Translations under genes and position numbers: made by a program | The notes under the pieces: generated by a model | Seen by the model: the letters and a program-made list of their open reading frames with translations, nothing else | The model's database searches: none | What the model was told of the DNA's origin: nothing | Origin: Deroplatys truncata | Lineage: Eukaryota; Arthropoda; Insecta; Mantodea; Mantidae | Direction: 5' to 3' | Assembly: GCA_030765065.1 (NCBI GenBank) | Contig: CM060984.1 | Coordinates: 692,001-756,000 of the forward strand | DNA length: 64,000 nt | Shown: positions 28,560 through 37,777 of the stretch, in pieces | How the letters are laid out: each line of letters opens with the position of its first letter | Position numbering within the stretch: position 1 is the first letter of the stretch

Positions 28560-29030
28560 AGTCAAATGTTTTAGAATTGAAAGCTATACTGGTCTTAAAA
28601 TTCCATACTCTTTCCACGACATCGCAAGAAACGACTAAAACTGGAAAGGAATTTAAAAGAATGACAAATGAACAATTGGAACCATTAATAACGGGTATCT
28701 CGAAAGTGGCTGATGTCGCAAAAAAGGTTATTTGAAATAAATTGTGTTTTAATGAGATCTACATTTCTGATGTAAAACGTTTTCTTCTATCACTTAACGT
28801 TAACCACTTATACAAAATTCCCTCCGAATGAAGAGGACATCAGAGTATTCCCAGAAAGTTCATTATATAACTTCATGTAAATATCTTTAATATATGACAT
28901 TTTAGTCAAAATTGTTACAGCCAACTTTTTTTAGAAAATAAAAAAATTCGAAAATTTTCATATAAGGTAGATTGGGATGGGGGGACTTTCTTGAAAATCT
29001 TCGTGTCGTATTTCTGGAGGTACTGAACCT
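28560..29030 (+). repeat. Dispersed repeat, copy 2 (lacks the satellite-like unit)
   Basis: Blocks in order: a segment around TTCCACGACATCGCAAGAAA and GTGGCTGATGTCGCAAAAAA that matches 32,060-32,220; a segment around CACTTAACGTTAACCACTTA and AATGAAGAGGACATCAGAG that matches the reverse complement of 31,240-31,380; then AGTCAAAATTGTTACAGCC; then TTCTTGAAAATCTTCGTGTC with GGTACTGAACC, matching 31,610-31,650. It stops before the satellite-like 3' unit. This copy gives the order of the 5' part of the family. Confidence 0.65.
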
Positions 29031-30890
29031 TGTGACGCTAATTCCAGTTCCCATTTTTGTGGCGCGACTTCGCCTGCCCTAAGAGGTGGTGCCCCATCTC
29101 TTCTCCAGCTTAGTGGCGAACTAGTCACAAATATCCTAGCCGCGATCCAGGGTTCGTTTTCATTATTGTACCACAGAACAGGATGGCCAAGAAAATGATA
29201 CTGAATTCTCAATTACAAATTTCAAATTGCTATATTTTATGCAACTTTAAAAACAATAAAATAAATGTAGATAAAAAGATAGAAATATAAATTCCCATTA
29301 ATACAGAAAACCCGAATTTAACTTTAGTAAAATTCCTGTAAACAAACTAAGAAAATGTATTTAAAAAGAAGAACTGAAAATGAACATAATATAATTCCTG
29401 CAATTCAGGTGGAAGTATTAATAAACAACCCAGATTGGGGAACGTTACCGTCGAACCAACATTGCTATAAATATTAAAGATTTTATGTTCTTTCCACCAA
29501 AGGCTATTATGTAGCACAGCTTCGACTACTTGAACGGCACCTTTTGTATACATCTACACTAAAACTTGACTAAAATGCACAAGATAGTCCTGGCTAGTCC
29601 ATTTGCATTAAGGAATAAAAGAAAGATCTCTAGTGCTATACTCGTGCACATCTCATTGAAAAGTATGCACAACTGCACACACGCTTCTTCTAGAATAATA
29701 CGTGCACAAAACAGTTAACGTCATCTCTCTATACTTAGCGTAACTTTTGTCTTTACAACCGTAGACTGGCGTGGAACTATCGTAATATCGGAATCAATGT
29801 TTCTTACCTTACTCTGTTGCTACCGAACACATACCACAAGTATTTCACTGCTTTTCTTTTCTGATGTGCTCCAAGCACTGCAACTATCGTTAGCAGGACC
29901 CAAACCCACCATATATGAGGCGACGAAATGGCAAGAACCTTACCTGGTAGCTAGTTGCACCCTTGGCGAAATATAATGCCCCATTCAACGGTCAAACTGT
30001 GGCCAGAAGATCCACTACGTTGGTAATTCTCTTTTACAGCTGGAAAGTCCTCCGAGGTCGCCTTGTTAAACACGTTCAAACGTGTTACTCTGGCTCGCAA
30101 TGAAGCACCTATCTTACCGTTGTGACCAAACCCCACAGTGGCCCATTCAACTCCTATAAAAGTAATTATCACTTCGTCACCATACTGCGTCGTAATCAAA
30201 TACTGACTTCCTGAATATTGCAATGCAATAAAACTACTTCACACATTTATAGGAAACTATTTTCCCCACTTGGAAAATTGACGTATCAACTCATTCCGAA
30301 TTGATAGACAAAAACTGTCTACTGTGGGCCCTGACACGAACTCCTCACTCCCAGGTCTCAACGTCGACTCCCCTAGACATACTGCCCCTCCATTCGCCCT
30401 CTCTTTCTACATCGGACAGTGGTGGTTCAGAGTTACCAACTTGAACATAATAGATTTGTTCCAACACTCGGTTCTGAACTAGTACCGACACATTCTTACG
30501 CACATGCGCCAGTCGAGTACGCTGTCAGAACTAATTCGGAATTTTGTGTGGTTGGAACGTTACTTGAACCGTTCTGTCACGGCCTTCTTCATTTCACAGC
30601 AACAATTACAAGGACGAAAGGTGTTCAACCTCGCTTTGCTTAGAACTGCATACCTAACAAACACCTTTGATATTCCACATTGTAGATCACGCATGGAGGA
30701 ATAAATTACATCTTAAAACTTATTCCCCCAGGTAATAGGGTTCTTTCTGTGAATACAGAGAAATACTACCTGGAGAAACACTCTCAACTCTATTGAAATC
30801 ACAGGTTTAATGGTCGCAGCAAGAGACATAATCCCCAAATACTTCGTTCACTTCTGAAAGAGGTTCGGTCTAGGCAGGCAGATAATTAAG
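29031..30890. other. Intergenic stretch, no gene recognised
   Basis: No coding region or known repeat could be assigned. The part 29,035-29,160 is more GC-rich and contains a GGTTCG box and a possible A-box-like string. It could be a decayed tRNA-related SINE, but I cannot show an A-box/B-box pair convincingly. Short open frames here (for example at 29,951-30,223 and 30,419-30,643) show no recognisable domain. Confidence 0.5.
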
Positions 30891-30894
30891 AATG

Positions 30895-31420
30895 TAGGTA
30901 TGGCATTCCACCCAAAAATTCGATACCAATATTTCACTGGAAATACATGGTTTGAGGCTCCCTGAACCCCCCACCCCAAAAAAAACATTTTTTTAAAAAT
31001 ATGTCCAAGTGTGTCTGTCTGTGAACATCATAAATGAAAAACGAAAAGTCGGATAAATACCTGCTAAATTTGGTATTTGAGTTCAGCATACTGCAAAGAT
31101 GCGACACAAGGATTTTCAAATAAATCCCCCCTCCCATCCAAACTACTGTTTACAAGAAACATTTTTCCAAAATTTTGATTTTCTAAAAAAGCCTCTAACG
31201 ATTTTGATTAAAATAATACTTATGAAATATATTTAGATTACAAATAAAATTTATGTCTTGAATTTTCTGAGAATAGCCTTTGAAGTCCTCTTCATTTGAA
31301 AGGAATTTCTATAAAGTTATACAACTGGTAAACGTTAAGCGATAGAGAAAGCATGCCGTACAAAAATGTAGATCGCTTTAAAACACGCATTTTACTTAAA
31401 ATAAGATTTTTGTGACATAA
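30895..31420 (-). repeat. Dispersed repeat, copy 3, with satellite-like 3' unit
   Basis: Inverted relative to the other copies. Read on the minus strand it carries the CGCTTAACGTTTACCAG block, the AATGAAGAGGACTTCAAAGG block, the TTAATCAAAATCGTTAGAGG block, TATCCGACTTTTCG with an ACAGACAGAC run, and finally GAGCCTCAAACCATGTATTT leading into a satellite-like unit (CCAGTGAAATATTGGTATCG, then GGGTGGAATGCC). The end at 30,960-30,895 is the closest match to the satellite among the dispersed copies. It faces copy 4, forming a loose inverted pair. Confidence 0.68.
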
Positions 31421-31499
31421 CTCGTTTCTGAGTTATCCGTTATTAAACGTTCGACTTGTCCAATATTAGTCATCCACTTAAAGCCCATCAGTTTTCAAT

Positions 31500-31985
31500 T
31501 TTTTCTCCTGATTGCTGGAAACAGTATGGAATGTTAATCAAAATTGTTAAGACCATTTTTTAGAAAATCAAAATTTTCGAAAAATGCTCCATGTGTGGGA
31601 TAGTTAGGGGTTCTTGAAAATCCTCGTGTCTTATCTTTGGAGATACTGAACCTAAATAGCAAGTTTGGTAGTTATCCAACTTTTCGTTTTCGATTATAAT
31701 GTTAACAGACAGACAGAAATATACACACCTTTCTCTAAAAAAAACAAGCTTTTTGGGTTCAGAGCCTCAAAACATGTATTTCTGGTGAAATTTTGGTATC
31801 AAACTTTTAGGTGGCATGCAATACCTTCTGCACCTACTATGTATATGTTAGAGAAAGTAAAAATGCCTTTGTTTATTCAAGGGACCTCAAAATATGTACT
31901 TCCAGTGAAATCTCGGTATTGAATTTTTGAGTGGAATGCAATACCTTTTCTTTCTACTACGTATGTGGTAGAGAAAGTAGAAAAA
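31500..31985 (+). repeat. Dispersed repeat, copy 4, with two tandem satellite-like units
   Basis: It begins with TGTTAATCAAAATTGTTAAG, then GGTTCTTGAAAATCCTCGTG, GGAGATACTGAACC, CCAACTTTTCGTTTTCGATT and ACAGACAGACAG. The 3' part holds two tandem satellite-like units of ~110 bp, at about 31,760-31,870 and 31,880-31,985. Each has CCTCAAAA..ATGTA, a GTGAAAT..TGGTAT-like core, GTGG(A/C)ATGCAATACC and GAGAAAGTA. It looks like the smallest step toward a tandem array. Confidence 0.72.
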
Positions 31986-32230
31986 ACTTATTGTGGTTGG
32001 AGGTATAAATGGAATAGACGAAACTGAATCCATGGCTCACAATATGTTGTATGTAAAGTTCCATGCTCCTTTCCATGACATCACGAGAAACAAGTGAATC
32101 GGGACAAAACTTTTAAACAAATGCCAAAGTATTGATCAATTCAAATCACTATCAATGGAGATCACGGAAATGGCTGATGCCACAAAAAAGCTATTTGCAA
32201 CAAATTGTGTGCTTTAATGAGAGCAAACTA
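31986..32230 (+). repeat. Dispersed repeat, copy 5 (5' portion only)
   Basis: Matches copy 2 at TTCCATGACATCACGAGAAA, GAAATGGCTGATGCCACAAA and ACAAATTGTGTGCTTTAATG. It begins immediately after the satellite-like units of copy 4, so two copies may lie head to tail. It stops near 32,230. Confidence 0.6.
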
Positions 32231-32469
32231 CAAATAGAAATAGGCCATGAAGGACGTCAACAATGAACAATTATAATAAGGCGGCATTATAACGTGGCAA
32301 TATTTTTACATCATAGCGCAATGTCAATGTGTTTGATAAAATTCGTAAAACATAAGCGACGGGTATATTTTGCTCATGCAACTCGGCTTTCTCCGCCGGC
32401 ATTCGTAATGAAACCCTCGTATGTCTGCAACGTCAAGTAAACGGCCATCCCTAGGAAAGACTTACTCAT

Positions 32470-32690
32470 AACTGTTGTGTGTGAAATTCGTTTTCCACTA
32501 ACTGTTTAATAACAGTTGATGCCCGTGTAGTAAACGGAGAAACAGTGGAAATACCAAGACAAACATGGAAACTAAAGTCAGATGCAGTTCCGCACATGCT
32601 TCTTAATTTGCCCAAGTACTTCAAAGGCAAAATTAAGAAACGCAAGTCTCCGGTGAAAAGACGCACTGGCGGTGGACAAAATTGCGTTTA
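32470..32690 (+). pseudogene. THAP-domain relic (relic A, N-terminal part)
   Basis: Read in shifting frames, this segment gives the end of a THAP DNA-binding domain and its linker: a VVCEIRF-like remnant where THAP domains have the C-x2-H pair (His replaced), then VVNGETVEIPRQTWKLKSDA followed by VPHMLLNLPKYF. The 'IPRxxxKLKxxAVPxxxxNLPxY' pattern is what follows the THAP domain in THAP/P-element-type proteins. A stop ends the frame at about 32,690. The matching transposase segments (35,785-36,420) lie beyond the mariner insertion on the same strand. No intact reading frame remains. Assignment by motif only. Confidence 0.6.
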
Positions 32691-32870
32691 GCAATACCCC
32701 CTGTAATTGCAGTCAGCAATGTAAACGAGCCTGCATTGTAGTAGTTCATCGAACTTGAGAACTGAAAAAGATGCCATGGAAATGATCGCTGTGTTGAGTA
32801 AATTAAAGAACCAGTAAAGAAGTTTTATTATGACATTCAAGGCGATTTGTGGCTTACATCCCTTAGCCCA

Positions 32871-32872
<2 letters not shown>

Positions 32873-32912
<40 letters not shown>
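32873..32912. repeat. (TA)n microsatellite adjoining a mariner end
   Basis: About twenty TA repeats directly abut the left end of the mariner-like element. The last TA (32,911-32,912) is one copy of the element's TA duplication. Insertion into a TA-rich site fits the target preference of Tc1/mariner elements; the tract may have expanded before or after. Confidence 0.9.
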
Positions 32913-32915
<3 letters not shown>

Positions 32916-33195
32916 GATGATCACCTAAAACTTGCACAGCAAATATTTCGGAAATGGAAAGTGCTATTGATGTGCAGTTTTTCCAGCATTGATTGGTATT
33001 CAGGGGCTCGTATATTTAGCCTATAAACAGATTTTAATAATGATGAGAGTGTATTTGTTGAGCAAACATACAAAATTTTTAAACGGAACAATGCCTAGTT
33101 ACATCAACAGAATAAAGGTAGGGTAAATTAGAATGTCAATGGTATTTGTTGTAGGATTCTAGTGCAAGTGGTTTACGAGAAATCGTATTTTGAAA
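32913..33195 (+). repeat. Left terminal inverted repeat of the mariner-like element
   Basis: Matches the reverse complement of 35,458-35,738 over about 282 bp with scattered substitutions and small indels; the outermost bases are CAGGATGATCACCTAAAAC. The length is far above the ~30 bp typical of classical mariner, but long-TIR members are known in the Tc1/mariner superfamily. Confidence 0.9.
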
Positions 33196-33323
33196 AGCTT
33201 CCACCACAATTGTTTGTCCAATTCAACCTGCTTAGTTGCTAGGTACGATGTTATGTTTGTTTGCATTGCAACTTTCTGGTCAGTTAGTTTGTGGCAGTTC
33301 AAGCAGTAAGTTGTTAGTGGAAG

Positions 33324-33467
33324 ATGGGATTTTCTAATGCAGAAAAAGCCGACATGCTCATGGTGTATCGAGAGTGTAGGAAGAACGCAGTTCGTTCCTG
33401 AACAGTGTTTGCGGAAACGTATCCCAATAGACGTCAACCATCTCGGCAATTATTTATCAACCTTGAC
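33324..33467 (+). pseudogene. Mariner-like transposase, N-terminal fragment
   Basis: An ATG at 33,324 opens a frame beginning MGFSNAEKADMLMVYRECRK, a helix-turn-helix start characteristic of this transposase group, and continuing to PNRRQPSRQLFINL with one in-frame TGA at 33,399-33,401. Homology stops near 33,467, about 40 bp before the LTR. The downstream part resumes at ~34,409 with a partly overlapping segment (QQIFYFNLFNQL), so the two halves are not a clean split of one copy. Nonfunctional. Confidence 0.7.
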
Positions 33468-33833
33468 GCAGTATTTTATATCACAACACTGCGAATGCCA
33501 GAGTGACTGTAGTGTAACTTAACATTATTGTATGACATTGATTTGAGATGTTTGTTAATTATAAGCATTGTTAGAAATAAGTTTACACGGCCTCACTGAA
33601 ACTGACAATAGGAGCGGGTAACAATGTAGCGAGGAGGTGAGTTGTTTATTAATTAGAAGAGACAATCAAATGACGTCAGATTAGCGCGCTTTTCTTGGAA
33701 ATGGAGGGAATATCTTCCCTAGAGCATATGTGTTCGTAATTTTGATTGGGTATAAAAATAGACGCTAATGTTGGCGCGTTTTATTAACCAATAGCAGTTC
33801 TGTTATAATGTTTAGGCATATCGGGTGTGGGAG

Positions 33834-33870
33834 TATAAAAATCTAAAGCCAGAGTCGGGTAACGTTCAGT
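33834..33870 (+). promoter_or_regulatory. LTR core promoter: TATA box and initiator
   Basis: TATAAAA at 33,834-33,840 and TCAGTCC starting at 33,866 are spaced as expected for a TATA-Inr core promoter in insects. The initiator coincides with the start of the first 36-bp tandem unit. Functional status is unknown. Confidence 0.5.
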
Positions 33871-34030
33871 CCAACAGAAACATTCGTGCATAATACGTCG
33901 CTCAGTCCAACAGAAGGATTCGCGGATAATACGTCGTTCAGTCTAACAGAATCATACAAAGGTTATACTCGCACAGTTTAAGAGAATCGTTCACGCGTTA
34001 TACATCGCGCAATTCTACAGAATCTCTCGC
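33863..34030 (+). repeat. 36-bp tandem repeat in the LTR R region
   Basis: About four and a half units of 36 bp. The first two open with CGTTCAGTCCAACAGAA and CGCTCAGTCCAACAGAA, and later units are increasingly diverged (CGCACAGTTTAAGAGAA). Each of the first three units repeats the initiator-like TCAGTC string. Confidence 0.75.
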
Positions 34031-34370
34031 GTTGTAAAGTTAGTTACAAATGTGAAATACGCGAATTAATAATGTGCAGCAAATAAGTGATTATAGTGAT
34101 ATTAGAAAATATAACAGTTTCAGTCTGGCGTGTATCAAGAGTCAATATGTGAAATTAATTAATTGTGACGGTAATAAAAGTGTAAAAACAAATTCTTTTA
34201 TAAGTGTTATCTTTCAGTAACAAATCCTTTCCGTTTACACACCCTGTTCAAGAGATATGCTCGACTGAGTAGTAATAATAGCTAGCCGGAGGACAAAGAA
34301 CCCAACATTCAAAGTAGTAAAACAATAACAGGCGCTCAGCAATAAGATAACACGAAGTTACTGCGACTGT

Positions 34371-34389
34371 TGGCTCCCATACGTGGGGC
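34371..34389 (+). other. Retroelement primer-binding site
   Basis: TGGCTCCCATACGTGGGGC lies directly after the LTR end. It begins TGG, complementary to a tRNA CCA end, and closely resembles the TGGCGCCCAACGTGGGGC-type binding site used by many LTR elements. The specific tRNA is not determined. Confidence 0.6.
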
Positions 34390-34408
34390 AGATAAACATG
34401 AAGCATCT

Positions 34409-35350
34409 TCCAACTACCAACAAATATTCTACTTCAACCTCTTCAACCAATTACGTGAAAGTAGTACTGTAACACCTAGAAAACGTAACAGAAACAAACA
34501 AGCGACTGGAGAAGAGGCAGAAATTAATGTTTTGGCTGCCGTTGCAGTAGATCCGCAAATTAGTTCCCGCACAACCGCACGTGAAAGTGGCATAAGTCAG
34601 GCAAGTGTACTGCCCATTCTCCATCGACATAGGTTCCATCCCTATCACATCTCTCTCCATCAAGAGCTGCATGGAAAGGATTTTGAGAATCGTGTTAGCT
34701 TTTGTACATGGGCATTAAGACATGATACTCCAGATTCATCATGTATCTTGTTTAGTGATGAGGCAACATTTACTAATCATGACCAGGTAACCCGCAGAAA
34801 CATGCACTATTGGCCTGTTGACAATCCCCGTTGGCTTGGTCAGGTGGAACGTCAGCGTCCATGGAGTTTAAACGTGTGGTGTGGATAAGTGAACCATCAG
34901 CTCATAGACCCTTTGTTCATAGAAGGAACAATGAACTCGCACAAGTATCGCAGCCCCCTGACAGACCATCTGCCACAGATGCTAGAAGACGTTCCTTTGC
35001 AGACTAGGAGGAACCTGTGGTACCACCATGATGGTTGTCCAGTCCATAGTGCACGAAGTACTACAGCTTGTCTTAACGGATTGTTTCCAAACCGTTGGAT
35101 TGGACGAAGAGGACCTTACCTTGGCCGGCCCGTTCACCGGATCTGACCCCTTTATACTTTTTTCTGTGGGGAAGGCTGAAAGACAATGTCTGCAAGGATG
35201 TACCAACTACACCAGACGATGAAATGACGTATTACTGCTGCCTGCTCTGAAATTACCGCTGAAATGCTAGAACGTGTGCAGCAGTGTTTTCATAGCAGGC
35301 TGAAAGCGTGTACTGAAGCTGCCGGTGGTCATTTTGAACACGACCTTTGA
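34409..35350 (+). pseudogene. Mariner-like transposase, main fragment (broken)
   Basis: DDE/D transposase in several pieces. The first piece has the helix-turn-helix linker (DPQISSRTTARESGISQASV) and the first catalytic motif ILFSDEATF. An in-frame TAA at 34,886-34,888 follows VWCG. The next piece has LWYHHDGCPVH (second catalytic Asp) and FPNRWIGRRGP. A frameshift near 35,120 leads to WPARSPDLTPL, and another near 35,227 leads to the C terminus ending GGHFEHDL at 35,350. The residue after SPDLTPL is Tyr where the third catalytic Asp is expected (PLYFFLWG). Spacing between the second and third positions would be about 41 residues, which suggests a DD41D-like group. Nonfunctional. Confidence 0.8.
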
Positions 35351-35457
35351 AGGACTATGTTCTCTTTACTTGTAAGAATCCACAAAGTATTGTAATTCCC
35401 TTTTGTTTGTCTTTAGTTTGTGCTACCACACGTTGTATAAGTGTCGGTGCGTAAAAG

Positions 35458-35738
35458 TTTCAAAATAAGATTTCTCGTAAACCACTTGCACTAGAATCTT
35501 GCAACAAACGCCACTGACATTCTAATTTAACCTACCTTTATTCTGTTGATGTAAGTAGGCATTGTTCCATTTAAAAATTGTATGTTTCCTCAAAAAAACT
35601 TTCTCAGTATTATTAAAATCTGTTTATAAGCTAAATGTACGAGCCCCTGACTACTAATCAATGCTGTGAAAACTGCACATCAATAGCACTTTCCATTTCC
35701 GAAATACTTGCGGCTCAAGTTTTAGGTGATTCACCCTA
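35458..35738 (-). repeat. Right terminal inverted repeat of the mariner-like element
   Basis: Reverse complement of the left TIR with few differences; the outer end reads TTTTAGGTGATTCACCCTA and is followed by TA at 35,739-35,740. Confidence 0.9.
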
Positions 35739-35784
35739 TATACAGCAAACACAACGTTAAGAATGTCAATGTTAAAAATGAAAC

Positions 35785-36420
35785 CGGGATGGAGTATGAT
35801 GAATTTTCCCTGCATTGTCTATTTTTGAAAATAAAATCCAAGAGTTACAGACACTCTTTAAGCCATTATTTGTTCCCACTCTCCTCGGAAGCTGACTTAA
35901 GAAAATTTGTACGGCTTCTTGAATGTCCTTATGGCAAGAACTACTATGCCACAAGTACAATAGGAGATTGTTTTAATCGAAAAGGAAAGAACGAACGTGC
36001 TAGAGTGCTAATTATCGATGAAGTTAAACTGGGGAAGTGCAGTTTAACCGGATACACTTGATCATCAGCCCACTGTTGACTTTCTTCAGCTACACATGCT
36101 TCAATCTATATACCTGCTATATCTAAAAGTGGGAATTGTGAATACAAATCTGAACCACCTGTCACCTCTTTTTTAAACAGAATGCATTCTCTTAAAAGTT
36201 AACTGCAAATACAAGCTTTGCAATAAAGGCACAAATTGCAGACAAAATGAGATTGTTGATATTCCAGACTGGAAAAACGATGTGCCGAACGTAACTGAAA
36301 TTGGTGCTCGAAAAGAAACTTTAGTTTATTATTTAGCGGGATACATTCTACGACTTGCATTAAAAATAACATGTAAGCTGTGTTCCACCCCAAATCAACA
36401 AAAAATGTGCTTGCTTCTCT
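35785..36420 (+). pseudogene. P-element/THAP9-like transposase relic (relic A, C-terminal part)
   Basis: The first part reads SYRHSLSHYLFPLSSEADLR and later VLIIDEVKLGK, typical of the P-element-type transposase core, where the IDE acidic pair lies near the first catalytic Asp. The frame stops at 36,061. About 120 bp further the pattern resumes with KETLVYYLAGYILRLALK followed by CKLC, matching the 'YLAGYxLxKALK...CxxC' region near the C terminus of such proteins. Much of the catalytic middle is missing. With 32,470-32,690 it forms one decayed THAP/P gene on the + strand, split by the mariner element. Confidence 0.6.
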
Positions 36421-37126
36421 AATACTAATTAAATAATTCTATTCTGGCAAGGGCGGTCATATCTCAAGTATGCATCAAGAAGTGTTTACGACATTCTATT
36501 ATGTGTGCAAAAGGTTCTTTCTGGAAAGCTATCCGGTGCACACAGTTTCTTGGGCAATATACTTTTGGAATACCTGGACGATTAACTGAGATTCAAGTGA
36601 AGTGGTCACGGTTAGGTTGCTGTGAAGAACTTGTGATTGTGCCTTCTGCCTAAACTTGTAGTTTCATTACTTGAAATGCCGAGTTTTCTTCCCTACTAAA
36701 GAAATAAGGAAGCAGATCACTTCGTCTAAAGCAGCATAATATTCTCGAAAGTATTTAAAGATTTTCAGCAGCTGAAGTCTTCAAAAACCTAAGTTACTAT
36801 TGTTTTATAATACGTTTTTATAGCAGCACATGTATGGTTTCTTTCCGTCGCAAGCAGCAGCAATGCCATCTAGGCGGTGGACACAGCAAGTTTGGGACTG
36901 GGCACACTTCTCCTATACGCTATGCGTTATGATACGAAGGCTTGTAGATCTACCTTGAAAATTTACTGTATTACGTAGTTTCTGCAGAAGTCTTCTTATT
37001 GTTGGTGTAGTGTTTTCTTGGGCGTACAACTCGTGATGCATGGAATTACACATTTGTGAAAATGCCAATTTCTGTTACTTTTTCGGGGCTTTATACTTCG
37101 TTCCAGGAGTTGCAAAAGATACTGCT
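36421..37126. other. Intergenic flank of the non-LTR element, no gene recognised
   Basis: AT-rich sequence with no open frame that I can assign. It ends at the first copy of the retrotransposon's target-site duplication. Confidence 0.55.
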
Positions 37127-37138
37127 TCCTCTTTATGT
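37127..37138. repeat. 12-bp target-site duplication, left copy
   Basis: TCCTCTTTATGT immediately before the CCCCCCAGGGGCTCACC start of the non-LTR element; an identical 12-mer follows the element's 3' tail. Confidence 0.9.
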
Positions 37139-37777
37139 CCCCCCAGGGGCTCACCTTATATGAGTACGGGTTTGGCGTACCCGGGGGTTCCCGAGCCACT
37201 CATCGCCATTTTCATCCGTTCATCCCCGTTCAGTCGAGGTGGGTTCGTTCTCGTGACCGGGGGACTCAAGTTAGGCTCTCGTGCGTTCTGTGCATTTCAT
37301 TCCATGTCGCGCCTCGCCATCGTTTCTTTCTTCTGTTCTCCTTCTGCACATTTCGCCCCATGCCCATTCATTTACACGTCTCTTTTACTTCTTCGCCGGC
37401 CTACCTTGCGTGCGAAACGCCCACACACTTTTAGTTCCTTTTATCTTTTTATTTAAATCCTCCGTGGACACAGCGTGACGGATACCCGCGCACTGGGTGC
37501 GCAGCTGGGTGAGTGGGTAATGGCGTCATCCCCACCACCCGGGGTCGTCATGTAGGGTATGTGTTCGTATCCGCTGTTCAACTGCAGTCCCGCGGGGGGC
37601 CATTGCATAAGCTGCTGACTTCTGACGGCGAATGGGTCCCTCTGTTCTATGTTCTGGGAGGTGTGACCCTATGGTGAGATAGGTATAGATAGGCCACTCA
37701 CCCAAGCCGGGGTAACGCCCGGGAAGTCAGAGGCCGAGGTCGTAGACGGTTGCAATGGTGGAGGATTTTTTTTTGCT
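37139..37777 (+). promoter_or_regulatory. 5' UTR / internal promoter region of the non-LTR element
   Basis: GC-rich leader from the element's first base to the ORF1 ATG. I-type elements carry an internal RNA polymerase II promoter here; no TATA box is evident. Several open frames cross it (for example from 37,040), but they show no domain and start outside the element, so they are not genes. Confidence 0.6.

Larger units (their letters stand above)
33508..34369 (+). mobile_element. LTR of a retrotransposon (5' LTR, truncated element)
   Basis: About 860 bp with LTR anatomy. It starts TGTAGTGTAACTT and ends near AAGTTACTGCGACTG (imperfect inverted ends). There is a TATA box TATAAAA at 33,834-33,840 and an initiator-like TTCAGTCC about 32-34 bp downstream. 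A 36-bp tandem repeat starts at the putative transcription start, and an AATAAA lies near 34,172. It is followed at once by a primer-binding site. No second LTR or gag-pol is visible, so only the 5' end survives. The class (Gypsy or BEL) cannot be decided. Confidence 0.62.
32913..35738 (+). mobile_element. Mariner-like DNA transposon with ~282-bp TIRs
   Basis: Long terminal inverted repeats, 32,913-33,195 and 35,458-35,738, are nearly identical when one is reversed. Both start CAGGATGA/TAGGGTGA, then TCACCTAAAACTTG, and share blocks such as GGAAATGGAAAGTGCTATTG and ACATCAACAGAATAAAGGTA. A TA dinucleotide flanks each end (32,911-32,912 and 35,739-35,740). The interior holds a broken Tc1/mariner-superfamily transposase split by an LTR fragment. 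Total length is 2,826 bp, of which about 0.9 kb is the nested insertion. The element sits between the two parts of THAP/P relic A. Confidence 0.88.

Noticed and set aside
28342..28638. A 98-residue frame as a gene.
   Set aside because: It runs into the dispersed repeat, has no motif, and its length is unremarkable for AT-rich DNA.
29035..29165. A third SINE in a GC-rich patch.
   Set aside because: Only one box-like motif is convincing; there is no tail, no duplication and no second copy in the window.
32688..32924. Minus-strand frame with alternating Ile-Tyr residues (possible membrane peptide).
   Set aside because: The Ile-Tyr run is the translated TA microsatellite.
37040..37478. Open frames of 65-138 residues upstream of ORF1.
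   Set aside because: They overlap the GC-rich 5' UTR of the non-LTR element, conflict with one another and show no domain; one begins outside the element.
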